Assembly (NCBI GenBank): GCA_946061795.1
Contig: CAMGSK010000051.1
Span: 1-9,530 of the forward strand
Reading direction: 5' to 3'
From: an uncultured Elusimicrobium sp.
GTDB lineage: Bacteria; Elusimicrobiota; Elusimicrobia; Elusimicrobiales; Elusimicrobiaceae
DNA length: 9,530 nucleotides
Of the stretch, positions 1 through 7,655 are shown piece after piece. The position numbers and the translations under genes were made by a program. Position 1 is the first letter of the stretch. The number at the start of each line of letters is the position of its first letter. The notes under the pieces were generated by a model. That model was not told where the DNA came from and searched no databases. It worked only from the letters and a program-made list of their open reading frames with translations.

Positions 1-1460
1 GCTCCATGATTGGCCTGCGGCCGGACTGGTGTCTCTCCCGCCAGCGTTTCTGGGGTACGCCCGTCACCATTTTGTATTGTAAAAAATGCGGCAAACCGCA
101 GATTAATCATGATTTGTTTGAATTTATTAAAGCCCGCGCCATGAACGAAGGGTCTGATTTCTGGTTTACTGACCCGGTGGAAAAACTCATGCCGCAGGGC
201 TACGCCTGCGAATGCGGCGGTCATGAATTCCGCAAAGAAACGGACATTTTGGACGTGTGGCTCGACAGCGGGGTCTCTTGGGCGGCGGTGCTCAAAGACC
301 GCGGCATTACCTTCCCGGCCGACGTCTATTCCGAAGGGTCCGACCAGCACCGCGGCTGGTTCCAAAGTTCGTACATTCCTTCTTATACGTTGGAAGGAAC
401 CGCGCCGTTTAAGACCATTTTGACGCACGGCATGGTGCTGGACCAGCAAGGCCGCCCCATGCATAAATCACTGGGCAACAGCGTAGATCCCCAAGACGTC
501 ATCAATAAATACGGCGCGGATATTCTGCGTCTGTGGGTGGCGTTTTCGGACTATCAGGGCGACGTGCGCATCTCCGATGAAATTTTGGGAGGTCCGATTG
601 ACACCTACCGCAAACTGCGCAACACCATTCGCTACGCGTTGGGGAATTTGTCGGATTTTGACCCGGCCAAGCACGCTGTGCCCGCCGCCGAAATGGCGGA
701 AATGGACCGCTACATGCTGGGCCGCTTGGACCAGCTGATTGCCGAGGTCCGCGCCGGGTACGAGGAATTTAATTTCCGCCGCGCCATGCGCGCCATTACC
801 GATTTCTGTATTTTGGATTTGTCCTCTTTTATGCTGGACGCTTCCAAAGACCGTCTTTATACGCTGGGGGCTTCGTCCCCGGCGCGGCGCAGCGCGCAGA
901 CCGCACTGGCGGAAATCGTGCGGACTTTGTTGCAGCTTCTGGCCCCGGTGCTGTGCTTTACCGCGGAGGAAGCCTGGCAGGAATTGCTGAAAATCCCCGC
1001 TGGACAGGGTATGGCCAAAAGTATTTTCCTTTCCGACATGCCTTCCCGCGCTTCTCTTCCCGCCGATACGGCTTTGGAAGAAAAATGGAACAAAATCCGC
1101 CGCATCCGCGAAGATGTGCTTAAAGCGTTGGAAGAAACGCGCCAAAAAGGAATAATCGGTTCGGCGCTGGAAGCGAAAGTGACGCTGAAAACCAATGACT
1201 CGCAAACGAAAGCCTTTTTGGATGAAAACGCCGCGCTTTGGCCGGAAATTTTTATCGTTTCCTGCGTAGAAACGGCGGAGGGCTCTCTGCCGCTGGAAAT
1301 TGACGTGACGCATGCCGAAGGCCAAAAATGCGCCCGCTGCTGGCAGTGGAAGAGCGAGGTCGGCCAAGAAGGGCGCGAACACGCCGATTTGTGTGACCGC
1401 TGTGCCGCCGTGTTGAAGAAAGAAGGCCTTTCCGTCCCGCAGGAGCAGCCCGTTGCGTAA
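1..1460 (+). CDS. ileS: Isoleucyl-tRNA synthetase, C-terminal part (5' end outside window)
   Basis: Cytoplasmic class I synthetase that charges tRNA-Ile. The frame is already open at the left edge (first whole codon at base 3), so the HIGH motif and most of the editing domain lie upstream; about 485 residues remain. Residues are numbered from the Met at base 6. RPDWCLSRQRFWG (5-17) is a classic IleS segment. A four-cysteine cluster (C25, C28, C68, C70) looks like an internal zinc knuckle. DVWLDSG and the GSDQHRGWFQSS segment follow. The KMSKS loop reads PMHKS (151-155, bases 456-470), a variant of the canonical signature. The anticodon-binding helical domain follows, and the C-terminal zinc site is C442, C445, C463, C466. 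The gene ends in TAA overlapping the lspA start by 8 bases, the common ileS-lspA order. Identification is secure; only the 5' end is missing. Confidence 0.97.
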   Translation, partial: SMIGLRPDWCLSRQRFWGTPVTILYCKKCGKPQINHDLFEFIKARAMNEGSDFWFTDPVEKLMPQGYACECGGHEFRKETDILDVWLDSGVSWAAVLKDRGITFPADVYSEGSDQHRGWFQSSYIPSYTLEGTAPFKTILTHGMVLDQQGRPMHKSLGNSVDPQDVINKYGADILRLWVAFSDYQGDVRISDEILGGPIDTYRKLRNTIRYALGNLSDFDPAKHAVPAAEMAEMDRYMLGRLDQLIAEVRAGYEEFNFRRAMRAITDFCILDLSSFMLDASKDRLYTLGASSPARRSAQTALAEIVRTLLQLLAPVLCFTAEEAWQELLKIPAGQGMAKSIFLSDMPSRASLPADTALEEKWNKIRRIREDVLKALEETRQKGIIGSALEAKVTLKTNDSQTKAFLDENAALWPEIFIVSCVETAEGSLPLEIDVTHAEGQKCARCWQWKSEVGQEGREHADLCDRCAAVLKKEGLSVPQEQPVA

Positions 1461-1947
1461 GGCGTGGTCCCGCGCGCGGGACTGGGCGCGCGCCAATAAA
1501 GCCGTGTGGATTTGCCTGCTGGTATTGTTGGCGGCGGACCGCGTGAGCAAATGCCTGACGCTGGCGTACTTGGCGGACGGGGCGGTGGAGCTGGCCCCTT
1601 TTCTGCATTTGCGTTATGTGCAAAATACGGGAGCGGCTTTTGGCATGATGCAAGGGGGGAATCTCCTGCTGATTGCGGTGTCGCTGCTGATTATAGGGTA
1701 TTTGCTGAAAAATTGGAAAGAGTTGTGCGCCATGGGACCGCTGGTAAAATGGGGCTTGGTGCTTATTTTGGGCGGTGCGCTGGGCAATCTTTATGATAGA
1801 ATAACCTTAGGATTTGTCGTAGATTTTGTGGATTTAAGGGTATGGCCCGTATTCAACGCGGCCGATTCATTCATTACCGTAGGCGGGTGTATGCTCGCTC
1901 TGGCGTTTTTGTTCCACGCAAAGACGCCGGAAAGGGAGGAAAAATGA
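1453..1947 (+). CDS. lspA: Lipoprotein signal peptidase (signal peptidase II)
   Basis: Inner-membrane aspartyl protease that cleaves the signal peptide of diacylglyceryl-modified prolipoproteins before the lipobox cysteine. The 164 residues match the usual family length. Conserved pieces in order: D29-R30 in the first membrane helix, NTGAAFG (58-64), GGALGNLYDRI (107-117), VVDF with catalytic D124, and FNAADS with catalytic D138. Four hydrophobic segments are visible. The start is TTG, chosen because AGGAG (1441-1445) sits 7 bases upstream and no in-frame ATG precedes the conserved N-terminal block. It overlaps ileS by 8 bases and shares ATGA with the following lipoprotein gene, so translation of all three is probably coupled. 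The unusual start codon may keep expression modest. Confidence 0.96.
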   Translation: MRKAWSRARDWARANKAVWICLLVLLAADRVSKCLTLAYLADGAVELAPFLHLRYVQNTGAAFGMMQGGNLLLIAVSLLIIGYLLKNWKELCAMGPLVKWGLVLILGGALGNLYDRITLGFVVDFVDLRVWPVFNAADSFITVGGCMLALAFLFHAKTPEREEK

Positions 1948-2939
1948 AAAAGGTTTGTTTTGTTTGTCTGTCCGTTTTGGTTCTGGCGGCTTGCGGAGGA
2001 AGCGAGTCCGCTCAAATCGGCAAAGCGCAGCGTTTGACGCAGAAAGGAGAATACGCCAAAGCCATTCAGGTTTATTCCTCCGTGATCAGAAAAAACCCGG
2101 CCAATTACGCCGCCTATGCCGGAAGAGGGCTTTTGTTTGAACGTTTGAAACCCAAAGACGCCGCGGAAGCGAAAAAGAACAGACAGTACGCGGAGCGCGA
2201 TTATATGCGCGCGCTGAACCTGAATTACCGCCTGCCGGAAGTTTATAACAATTTGGCCGCTTTATATATTGACCAAGGCCGCTATACCGAGGCCGTGATG
2301 AATTTAAACGAAGCTTTGGCCTTGCGCCCCAATTACTTTATGGCGGTGCTCAACCGCGCCGTGGCGTACAGTCAACAGGGCCGCATGGGGCAGGCGTTGG
2401 TTGAATTTTCCCGCGCAGAAAAGCTTAATCCTCGTTCTCCCAGGTTGTTTCTGAACAGAGGTCTGGCCGAATACGCCGCCGGATATTACGCCACCGCGGT
2501 CAATGATTATACGGATTTGATTTCTTTGGAGCCTGATAATGCGCGCGCTTATCTGGAGCGCGGCCGCGCGTTTATTAAAATGGGGTACTTCCAGGATGCA
2601 ATGGATGATTTCCAACACGCCATTGCGCTGCGTCCCGATTACGCCATGCCGTATTATTACGCGGCCGAACTGCTTTTTAGCCGCGGGGACACCGAACAAG
2701 GCATTGCGTATGCGGAACGGGCCAAACTGCTGGCTCCGGATTATTTTGCCACGTACGATTTGCTGGGCGATATGCTGGCCTTGGAGTCGCCCGTGGAAGC
2801 GACGCAGCATTATTTGGCCGCCCGCCGTTTGGACGGCGCGCACGCCTCGCGCTATGAGCGCAAAATCCAGATGATGCGTACGGAACGGGGACGCAAAAAC
2901 GTGGTGGCCCGCCGTTTCCTGCACGTAGGTGAGAGATAA
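1944..2939 (+). CDS. TPR-repeat lipoprotein
   Basis: Predicted 331-residue lipoprotein. The N-terminus has lysines at 2-3, a short hydrophobic stretch, and a lipobox L14-A15-A16-C17 followed by Gly. It should therefore be lipidated on C17 and cleaved by LspA, encoded immediately upstream. The rest is almost entirely tetratricopeptide repeats: about eight 34-residue units from residue 22 to about 300, recognisable by the A/G-Y alternation and the closing LxPxx turns (for example ALALRPNY, LISLEPDN, AIALRPDY). The second unit carries a lysine-rich insertion. The tail is basic. The ATG at 1944 is chosen over upstream starts because AGGGAGG (1933-1939) precedes it and it opens directly on the signal peptide. 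TPR lipoproteins usually act as protein-protein scaffolds in the envelope, such as assembly factors of the outer membrane or secretion systems; the partner here is unknown. Confidence 0.9.
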   Translation: MKKVCFVCLSVLVLAACGGSESAQIGKAQRLTQKGEYAKAIQVYSSVIRKNPANYAAYAGRGLLFERLKPKDAAEAKKNRQYAERDYMRALNLNYRLPEVYNNLAALYIDQGRYTEAVMNLNEALALRPNYFMAVLNRAVAYSQQGRMGQALVEFSRAEKLNPRSPRLFLNRGLAEYAAGYYATAVNDYTDLISLEPDNARAYLERGRAFIKMGYFQDAMDDFQHAIALRPDYAMPYYYAAELLFSRGDTEQGIAYAERAKLLAPDYFATYDLLGDMLALESPVEATQHYLAARRLDGAHASRYERKIQMMRTERGRKNVVARRFLHVGER

Positions 2940-2942
2940 GGC

Positions 2943-4895
2943 ATGAGTTCTCCCGCGTGCGGTTCAGCCGCCGGCCAGTCCGCGGCTTTGTCCGTTTCCG
3001 TCAAATCTTATTCATACCGTTTCTTCCTTTCGGTGTGTTTTGCCGTTGTTCTCTCTTATGGGATGTGGATGGGCAACACCGCTTCGGGTTTGTTTGTTTT
3101 GTCTTTGTTAAATCTTTTGTTTTGCGCCGATATTTTGTTTAAGAACGCTTGGCGCGACCTGATGTCTTTCCGCTTCAGTGTATCTTTGCTGGCCGCCGTT
3201 GCGGTGTTGTCCGCTTTCGGATACAGTCTGTCCAAAACTTTTTTTCTGACGCCTTTGGCCGGTTCCGCGGCGCCGCTTTATTTGCCCGTTTCCGCTTTGG
3301 TGACGTTGTATTTGTGGGATTGCCGCCGTATGGCCCGCAACAAAGAACGCACGAAAGTATTTGTCAAGAAACTGGACGATTTTCTGCCCAAATCCGGCCG
3401 CTTGCTGCAAGGCCGCAAAGAAATGATGGTTTTTGCCAAAGAGTTAAAAGAAGGCGATTTGATCCGCGTAAAACCCGGAGAGCGCATCCCGTGTGAAGGC
3501 GTATTGGCCAAAGGGGCCAGCTCCATTGATGAAAGCTTGATTACCGGGAATATGCTTCCTGCGGCCAAAACGGTCGGCAGTCACGTATATGCGGGCACGC
3601 TGAACAAACGCAGCGACGTTTGGATCAAGGTGGAAAAAAGTCTGGACCGGTCTGTCATTAACGGTATTATTGAATCCATTAAAAACAGTGAACGCCGCCG
3701 CTGCGTCCGCCGCGACGCGCTGGACGCGTTTGCGCCGTGGATGTTGTGTTGGGCTTTGCTTTTGGCCGCGGCGGCCTACGGCTGGTTTTTTGGGCAGGGG
3801 GAGTATCGCCGGCCTTTGCATACGCTGGGAATTTTTGCGCTGACGCTGGGTTTGGGATGTCCGCTGTCTTTTTTCTTTTGCGTTTCCTTTCCGTCTTGGT
3901 TTGTGCGTTTGGGCGCGGCGCGGCGCAAAATCAAACTGCAGTCTTTGTCGGCTTTGGACGCGTTAAGCCAAGCCGATGTGGTGTTTTTTGATAAAACGGG
4001 TACGCTCACTTACGGCGAGCTGCGCATTGCTTCCGTCCATGCGGAAGACGCCAAAACGCGCAAGGAATTGCTGAAAACGCTGGCTTCGGCGGAACAACTG
4101 GTGGACGGGCCGTTTGCCGGGGCGATTAACATTTACGCGCAGGAAAACAAAATTACGCCGTTGAAACTGTTGTGCTTTGACGTACTGCCCGGTTTGGGAG
4201 TAAAAGCCGTGGCGGGGAAAAATACGCTTTTGGCCGGCCGTCCGGAATGGCTGGAAGAGCAGGGCGTGCCCGTGCCGGAAAAACCCCAGGGCAGCGGCGC
4301 GGTGATTTGCGGGGCCAAAAACGGGAAATATTTGGGATACGTTTTGCTGGACGACAAGCTTCGTCCCGGCGCGGCGGAAATGGTTCGTACGCTGCAGCAG
4401 ACGGGAAAAGAAGTGGTGTTGATTTCAGGGGACAACGAACACTCGGCTCTGGCCATGGCCAAAGAGGCTGGCATTGAGCGGGTGAATTTCGGCGTGCTTC
4501 CGCAAACCAAAGCCGAAATCCTGGGCAATTACGCCGCCTTGGGCAAACGCACGGTAATGGTGGGAGACGGATTTAACGATATTACCGCCCTGCTGCGCGC
4601 GGACGCGGGCGTGGTGTTTTCGTCCGGAAGGAACGTCTATAACAACTGGGTGGACGTGATTATCAAACGCGCCGATTTGGGCAGTGTGACTGAACTGTTT
4701 TCCATTAATAAAAAACTTTCCGCCCGCGTACGCGGCAATGTGCTGCTGTGCCTGTTGTGCAATACGGCGTTTGTCGGGTGGCTGTTATTTGCACCGGCCC
4801 AGAGCGCGGAGAAATGGTATCTGACGTGTGCGGGCTTGGCGGCGGGTATTTTGGCCGTTTTTATAAATTCAGCGAGGTTAATGAACGTAAAATGA
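2943..4895 (+). CDS. P1B-like P-type ATPase with altered catalytic motifs
   Basis: A 650-residue membrane ATPase with the P1B (heavy-metal) layout. There are four N-terminal helices (about 27-43, 47-66, 80-96, 110-126), an actuator domain, two helices (264-283, 295-318), the P and N domains, and two C-terminal helices (599-616, 625-641). No N-terminal metal-binding (GMTCxxC) domain is present. DKTGT (phosphorylated D350), SGDN and the hinge VGDGFND (540-546) are intact, so phosphoenzyme formation looks possible. Three usual signatures deviate. The actuator TGE is TGN (201-203). The transmembrane CPx motif is C306-P307-L308, where CPC or SPC is typical. The N-domain HP dipeptide is G389-P390. 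The ion therefore cannot be assigned. It starts 3 bases after the lipoprotein, with AGGTGAG (2927-2933) as ribosome site, and overlaps queF by ATGA. Family membership is clear; substrate and full activity are not. Confidence 0.9.
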   Translation: MSSPACGSAAGQSAALSVSVKSYSYRFFLSVCFAVVLSYGMWMGNTASGLFVLSLLNLLFCADILFKNAWRDLMSFRFSVSLLAAVAVLSAFGYSLSKTFFLTPLAGSAAPLYLPVSALVTLYLWDCRRMARNKERTKVFVKKLDDFLPKSGRLLQGRKEMMVFAKELKEGDLIRVKPGERIPCEGVLAKGASSIDESLITGNMLPAAKTVGSHVYAGTLNKRSDVWIKVEKSLDRSVINGIIESIKNSERRRCVRRDALDAFAPWMLCWALLLAAAAYGWFFGQGEYRRPLHTLGIFALTLGLGCPLSFFFCVSFPSWFVRLGAARRKIKLQSLSALDALSQADVVFFDKTGTLTYGELRIASVHAEDAKTRKELLKTLASAEQLVDGPFAGAINIYAQENKITPLKLLCFDVLPGLGVKAVAGKNTLLAGRPEWLEEQGVPVPEKPQGSGAVICGAKNGKYLGYVLLDDKLRPGAAEMVRTLQQTGKEVVLISGDNEHSALAMAKEAGIERVNFGVLPQTKAEILGNYAALGKRTVMVGDGFNDITALLRADAGVVFSSGRNVYNNWVDVIIKRADLGSVTELFSINKKLSARVRGNVLLCLLCNTAFVGWLLFAPAQSAEKWYLTCAGLAAGILAVFINSARLMNVK

Positions 4896-5311
4896 CGACA
4901 CAAGACATTGATTTCGGTTATACTTCCGACCACGCGCGCAAAAACGCCGACGCGGTCCTTCCGCAGATCCAGTGCTGGCCCAACCAGTATAAGCGCGATT
5001 ACAATATCAAAATTGATCTGCCGGAGTTTACCTCCGTTTGCCCCAAAACGGGACTGCCGGATTTCGGAACGATTACGATTGAATATATTCCCAACGAATT
5101 GTGCTTGGAACTGAAAAGTTTGAAATATTATTTGTTGGAATACCGCGATATGGGCATTTTCATGGAAAACATCGCCAATAAAATATTGGACGACGTGGTC
5201 AAAGCCTGCAAACCCAAACACGCTGTCGTGACGGGCGTATTTACGCCGCGCGGAGGCCTGCGCTCCGTCATTACCGCCTCTTACGATGAAAAGGAAGGCT
5301 ATGGCAAATAA
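4892..5311 (+). CDS. queF: NADPH-dependent preQ0 reductase (7-cyano-7-deazaguanine reductase)
   Basis: Cytoplasmic tunnelling-fold enzyme that reduces the nitrile of preQ0 to preQ1, the last free-base step before insertion into tRNA for queuosine. The 139 residues fit the short, single-domain class. Diagnostic motifs are FTSVCPKTGLPDFG (46-59), holding the thioimide-forming C50 and the proton-donor D57, and the family signature ELKSLKYYL (73-81) that contributes to NADPH binding. The substrate-binding FHE of the Bacillus enzyme reads F90-M91-E92; related short QueFs also vary at the middle position. ATG 4892 overlaps the ATPase stop (ATGA). The only purine-rich site is GAGG (4874-4877), rather far upstream, so translation probably depends on coupling. 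No other queuosine genes are visible in the window. Confidence 0.95.
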   Translation: MTTQDIDFGYTSDHARKNADAVLPQIQCWPNQYKRDYNIKIDLPEFTSVCPKTGLPDFGTITIEYIPNELCLELKSLKYYLLEYRDMGIFMENIANKILDDVVKACKPKHAVVTGVFTPRGGLRSVITASYDEKEGYGK

Positions 5312-6074
5312 ATGGCTCAAAGGCGCAGCGATGACGCTGGCTCTGCTGGCCGCTTTTGCGGCGGGAGGATGGTTTTTCCACTCGTGGCCGCGCTGGAGCG
5401 CCGGATCTGACGAGGTTTCCTCCTGGTACGTGGAAGACGGAGAAAGCGTGGGAATTTTTGACAGGGTTTCTCCTCAGGACTTGGCCGCGGCGCAGGCCGT
5501 AGCCGACGGCGCGCTGAAGGCGGACCTTTCTTTGCCGGAAGAAGAAGAGCCCGCTCCCGCGCTTCTGGACGGAAGAGAGCTGCCGTCCCAAATCGTACTA
5601 ACGCCGATGTCCGACATTGCCGCCGTTATTTCCAGGCCGGCGGAGGAAGAGGAAGAAAACCCGCTGAATAAAAACGGCGCGGTGCAGCTGAATCTGAAAG
5701 GTACGGAAGTGGCTTCCGTTCCCGGACAGGATTTGACCGCTTTGCCGGAAGGAGAGAAAAGCCATATCAGCATGATTGCCGCTCCCGTTAAATATCTGTT
5801 GATTAAAAATGCGGACGATTATAAAGCGTTTAAAACCCGCGCCCGCGGCTCCTATCCGGAGATAAATTTTGACAAACAAATGGCGGTGGTGTTGGAGTCG
5901 GACAGCAACTTCCCGGATAATGCGTTTGAAATCCGCTCCGTAAAAGAAGAAGAAGGAGTGCTGCGCGTTTTGTATGCGGTAAATGTGTTCGGCCTGAATA
6001 AGAAAACCAACACGCACGCCTTGGTCGTGGTGGATAAAACCTCCGCGGAGCCGGAGCTGAAGCAAGTGCTCTGA
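5301..6074 (+). CDS. Membrane-anchored protein, possible PrcB-like C-terminal domain
   Basis: Unrecognised 257-residue protein. The N-terminus (MANKWLK) and a hydrophobic stretch at about 8-26 suggest a signal anchor with the rest in the periplasm. A low-complexity linker contains two acidic runs (EEEE at 80-83, EEEEE at 115-119) and many prolines. The last 100 residues look folded: alternating strands including an INFDKQMAVVLE segment, an FEIRSV strand, and a closing HALVVVDKT strand. This pattern resembles the PrcB C-terminal family of protease-associated proteins, but the match is by eye and weak. The start at 5301 is preferred over the ATG at 5286 because AAGGAAGG (5291-5298) lies just before it; the earlier ATG has no ribosome site. 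It overlaps queF by 11 bases and ends the operon. Confidence 0.7.
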   Translation: MANKWLKGAAMTLALLAAFAAGGWFFHSWPRWSAGSDEVSSWYVEDGESVGIFDRVSPQDLAAAQAVADGALKADLSLPEEEEPAPALLDGRELPSQIVLTPMSDIAAVISRPAEEEEENPLNKNGAVQLNLKGTEVASVPGQDLTALPEGEKSHISMIAAPVKYLLIKNADDYKAFKTRARGSYPEINFDKQMAVVLESDSNFPDNAFEIRSVKEEEGVLRVLYAVNVFGLNKKTNTHALVVVDKTSAEPELKQVL

Positions 6075-6117
6075 AACGACACAAGAATTGCAGAAAGTTT
6101 TGAGCCGGGAAGTTGTG
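6075..6117. other. Convergent gap between the + and - operons
   Basis: Forty-three bases separate the stop codons of the two convergent operons. The only symmetry is a weak, widely spaced ACACAA (6079-6084) / TTGTGT (6113-6118) pair with no T-run. I see no intrinsic terminator on either strand, so overlapping 3' ends or factor-dependent termination are likely. Confidence 0.6.
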
Positions 6118-6876
6118 TTATCTTCTGACCATACGCCAAAACAAACCGGTCAAAATCCAAAACCGTGCCAAGGGCAGAACTTTCAGAGTGCGGCCTTCCA
6201 GCGGTTGGAGATTGTTTCCTTTTTCTCCGTTGAAAACGACGGCGTATTCTTGTCCGGCCGCGTGAAGCGTTTGCGTCGGGTTTCTCCCCGGCAGATAAAC
6301 GGCGCGTGCGTCCAGACCGTATAAACGTTTTAAGCGTTCTTTGCTTTCCGTCAACGCCCAGCGGATTTGTTCTTCGTCCTGCGGCAGCGGGTTTCCGTCC
6401 GGCGTGTCCGCTACAAATTCCACTCGCCCTCCGTCTTTTAATTCACTGATTTGTTTTTTTGTCAGCAGGTTTTGCCAAGGCCCCTCGTGTTCCCAGGCGT
6501 TGTATTGGCCGATGAATTCCACTGGCAGGGTGACCGCCGCTTTTAAACCGTATTTTTCCAACAGAGGAAGAACGTCTCCCAAAAAGGACTGGTATCCCCC
6601 GCGGAAAAGCAGCAAAACCGGCCTGGGCGGAAGTTTGCCGCTTAATAAATCGGCGGGGAGTATCGTGTGGTATTTTTTCCGGGACAGGCGGGAAAATAAC
6701 CGGTCCAAACGTTGAACCGGCGTCCAGGCGGAGGCGTCCGTGGCAAAGGCCGGGGGACGGCCTGTTTTATCTATGTAAATCACGGGCAGCACGTCGGGCC
6801 TGCGTTTGCGTCCCAGCCACAGCGCCGCACTTATGACGGCCAAAGCCGCCGCGGCCGAAAGAAGATACTGCGTCAT
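6118..6876 (-). CDS. NodB-fold deacetylase-like protein lacking catalytic residues
   Basis: A 252-residue protein with an N-terminal membrane anchor (about 4-22, followed by basic RKRR). It aligns by eye along its length with the deacetylase encoded immediately upstream: RPVLL is shared just before motif 1, then LPLL at 103-106, and a KxQI helix at 140-143. Every catalytic motif is changed. TFDDGY is LFRGGY (90-95, bases 6592-6609), losing both aspartates. SHTHTH is ADTPDG (156-161), losing both metal-binding histidines. The YPFG loop is YLPGRN (194-199). The YHHIG segment is also lost. The frame is intact and the start overlaps the upstream stop as TAATG, so this is a maintained gene and not a decaying one. 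Expected role: non-catalytic glycan binding or a partner of the active paralogue. A different chemistry cannot be excluded. Confidence 0.8.
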   Translation of the reverse strand: MTQYLLSAAAALAVISAALWLGRKRRPDVLPVIYIDKTGRPPAFATDASAWTPVQRLDRLFSRLSRKKYHTILPADLLSGKLPPRPVLLLFRGGYQSFLGDVLPLLEKYGLKAAVTLPVEFIGQYNAWEHEGPWQNLLTKKQISELKDGGRVEFVADTPDGNPLPQDEEQIRWALTESKERLKRLYGLDARAVYLPGRNPTQTLHAAGQEYAVVFNGEKGNNLQPLEGRTLKVLPLARFWILTGLFWRMVRR

Positions 6877-7655
6877 TAGAATTTGCTCTTTCCCCGGGTG
6901 ATTTGAATATAAAAATCCGTCGGCGTTTCGCCGCCGCGCGGAAAAGCGCGCAACAACGTTTTAGCCGAGTTCCAGGGCCAGGGATTAACGCCGGGTTTGG
7001 TGCTGAAGTCAAACAAATAGCCCGCTTGAAACACCAACGGACGTATCCGTTTGTCAAACCCGCCGGAACCAAATGGATAGCAAAAGGCTTCGCAGGGCGT
7101 CTGCAGGTTCTCTTCAATCAGGCGTTTGCTGAGGGTCAGTTCTTTTAGTGCGTCCTCATTGCTCAGTTTGCGCAGGCGCGCGTGGGTGTGGGTGTGGGAG
7201 CCGAAATCCACCAGGTCGCTCTGCTTCATTTGCCGGATTTGTTCCCACGTCAAATATCCCGGCTTGCCCACGCTGTCCGTAATCAAAAAAATCAACGCCT
7301 TGGCGCCGTGTTTTTTCAGAAGAGGGAACAATGCGTCAAAATGATCCGCATAGCCGTCGTCAAACGTTAACAAAACGGGGCGCTGCGGCAGGGGCTTTTG
7401 CTGTTCTGCGGCGGCTTTCAGTTCCCGCAGGCCGATAAACGTAAAGCCGTGTTTTTTTAACATTTCCAGCTGCATTTCAAATTGTTGCGGAGGAATGGTA
7501 AAAGGGAATTGTCCGTCTTTTTTATCCGTCACCCCGATGTGGTGATACATCAGCGAAAGAAAGCCTTTTTTAACGGGACGCCAAAACTGCCAGCGGCAGC
7601 CGGCCGCCGCCAATACCGCCGCAAGGGCGGCAAACGTCCAAATCAGCGCGTTCAT
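6876..7655 (-). CDS. Polysaccharide deacetylase (NodB / carbohydrate esterase 4 type)
   Basis: A 259-residue, membrane-anchored metal-dependent deacetylase acting on N- or O-acetylated sugars outside the cytoplasmic membrane. A hydrophobic N-terminus (about 3-19) ends in G19-C20; it lacks early basic residues and a leucine at -3, so an anchor helix is more likely than lipidation. Motifs: MYHHIG (36-41), TFDDGY (97-102) with the catalytic base and metal-binding aspartates, SHTHTH (153-158) with metal-binding H154 and H158, and CYPFG (192-196). All are intact. The start has a textbook ribosome site, AGGAGGA (7662-7668), 6 bases away, and overlaps the glycosyltransferase stop by ATGA. It is sandwiched between a glycosyltransferase and a dead paralogue, which points to surface-glycan modification; the exact substrate is unknown. 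Confidence 0.93.
   Translation of the reverse strand: MNALIWTFAALAAVLAAAGCRWQFWRPVKKGFLSLMYHHIGVTDKKDGQFPFTIPPQQFEMQLEMLKKHGFTFIGLRELKAAAEQQKPLPQRPVLLTFDDGYADHFDALFPLLKKHGAKALIFLITDSVGKPGYLTWEQIRQMKQSDLVDFGSHTHTHARLRKLSNEDALKELTLSKRLIEENLQTPCEAFCYPFGSGGFDKRIRPLVFQAGYLFDFSTKPGVNPWPWNSAKTLLRAFPRGGETPTDFYIQITRGKSKF

Noticed and set aside
468..1550. Long antisense open frame (360 codons) opposite ileS and lspA
   Set aside because: It lies fully opposite the real, motif-rich ileS frame. The translation is rich in Arg, Gln, His and Phe as expected of a shadow frame, with no recognisable motif and no ribosome site.
2304..2924. Antisense open frame opposite the first TPR lipoprotein
   Set aside because: It mirrors the repeated codon pattern of the TPR gene; no domain or start signal.
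6034..6050. Possible - strand terminator inside the anchored-protein gene (CTCCGCGGAG followed by T-rich bases on the - strand)
   Set aside because: The palindrome has no proper loop, the T-run is only four bases, and it lies within a coding region.
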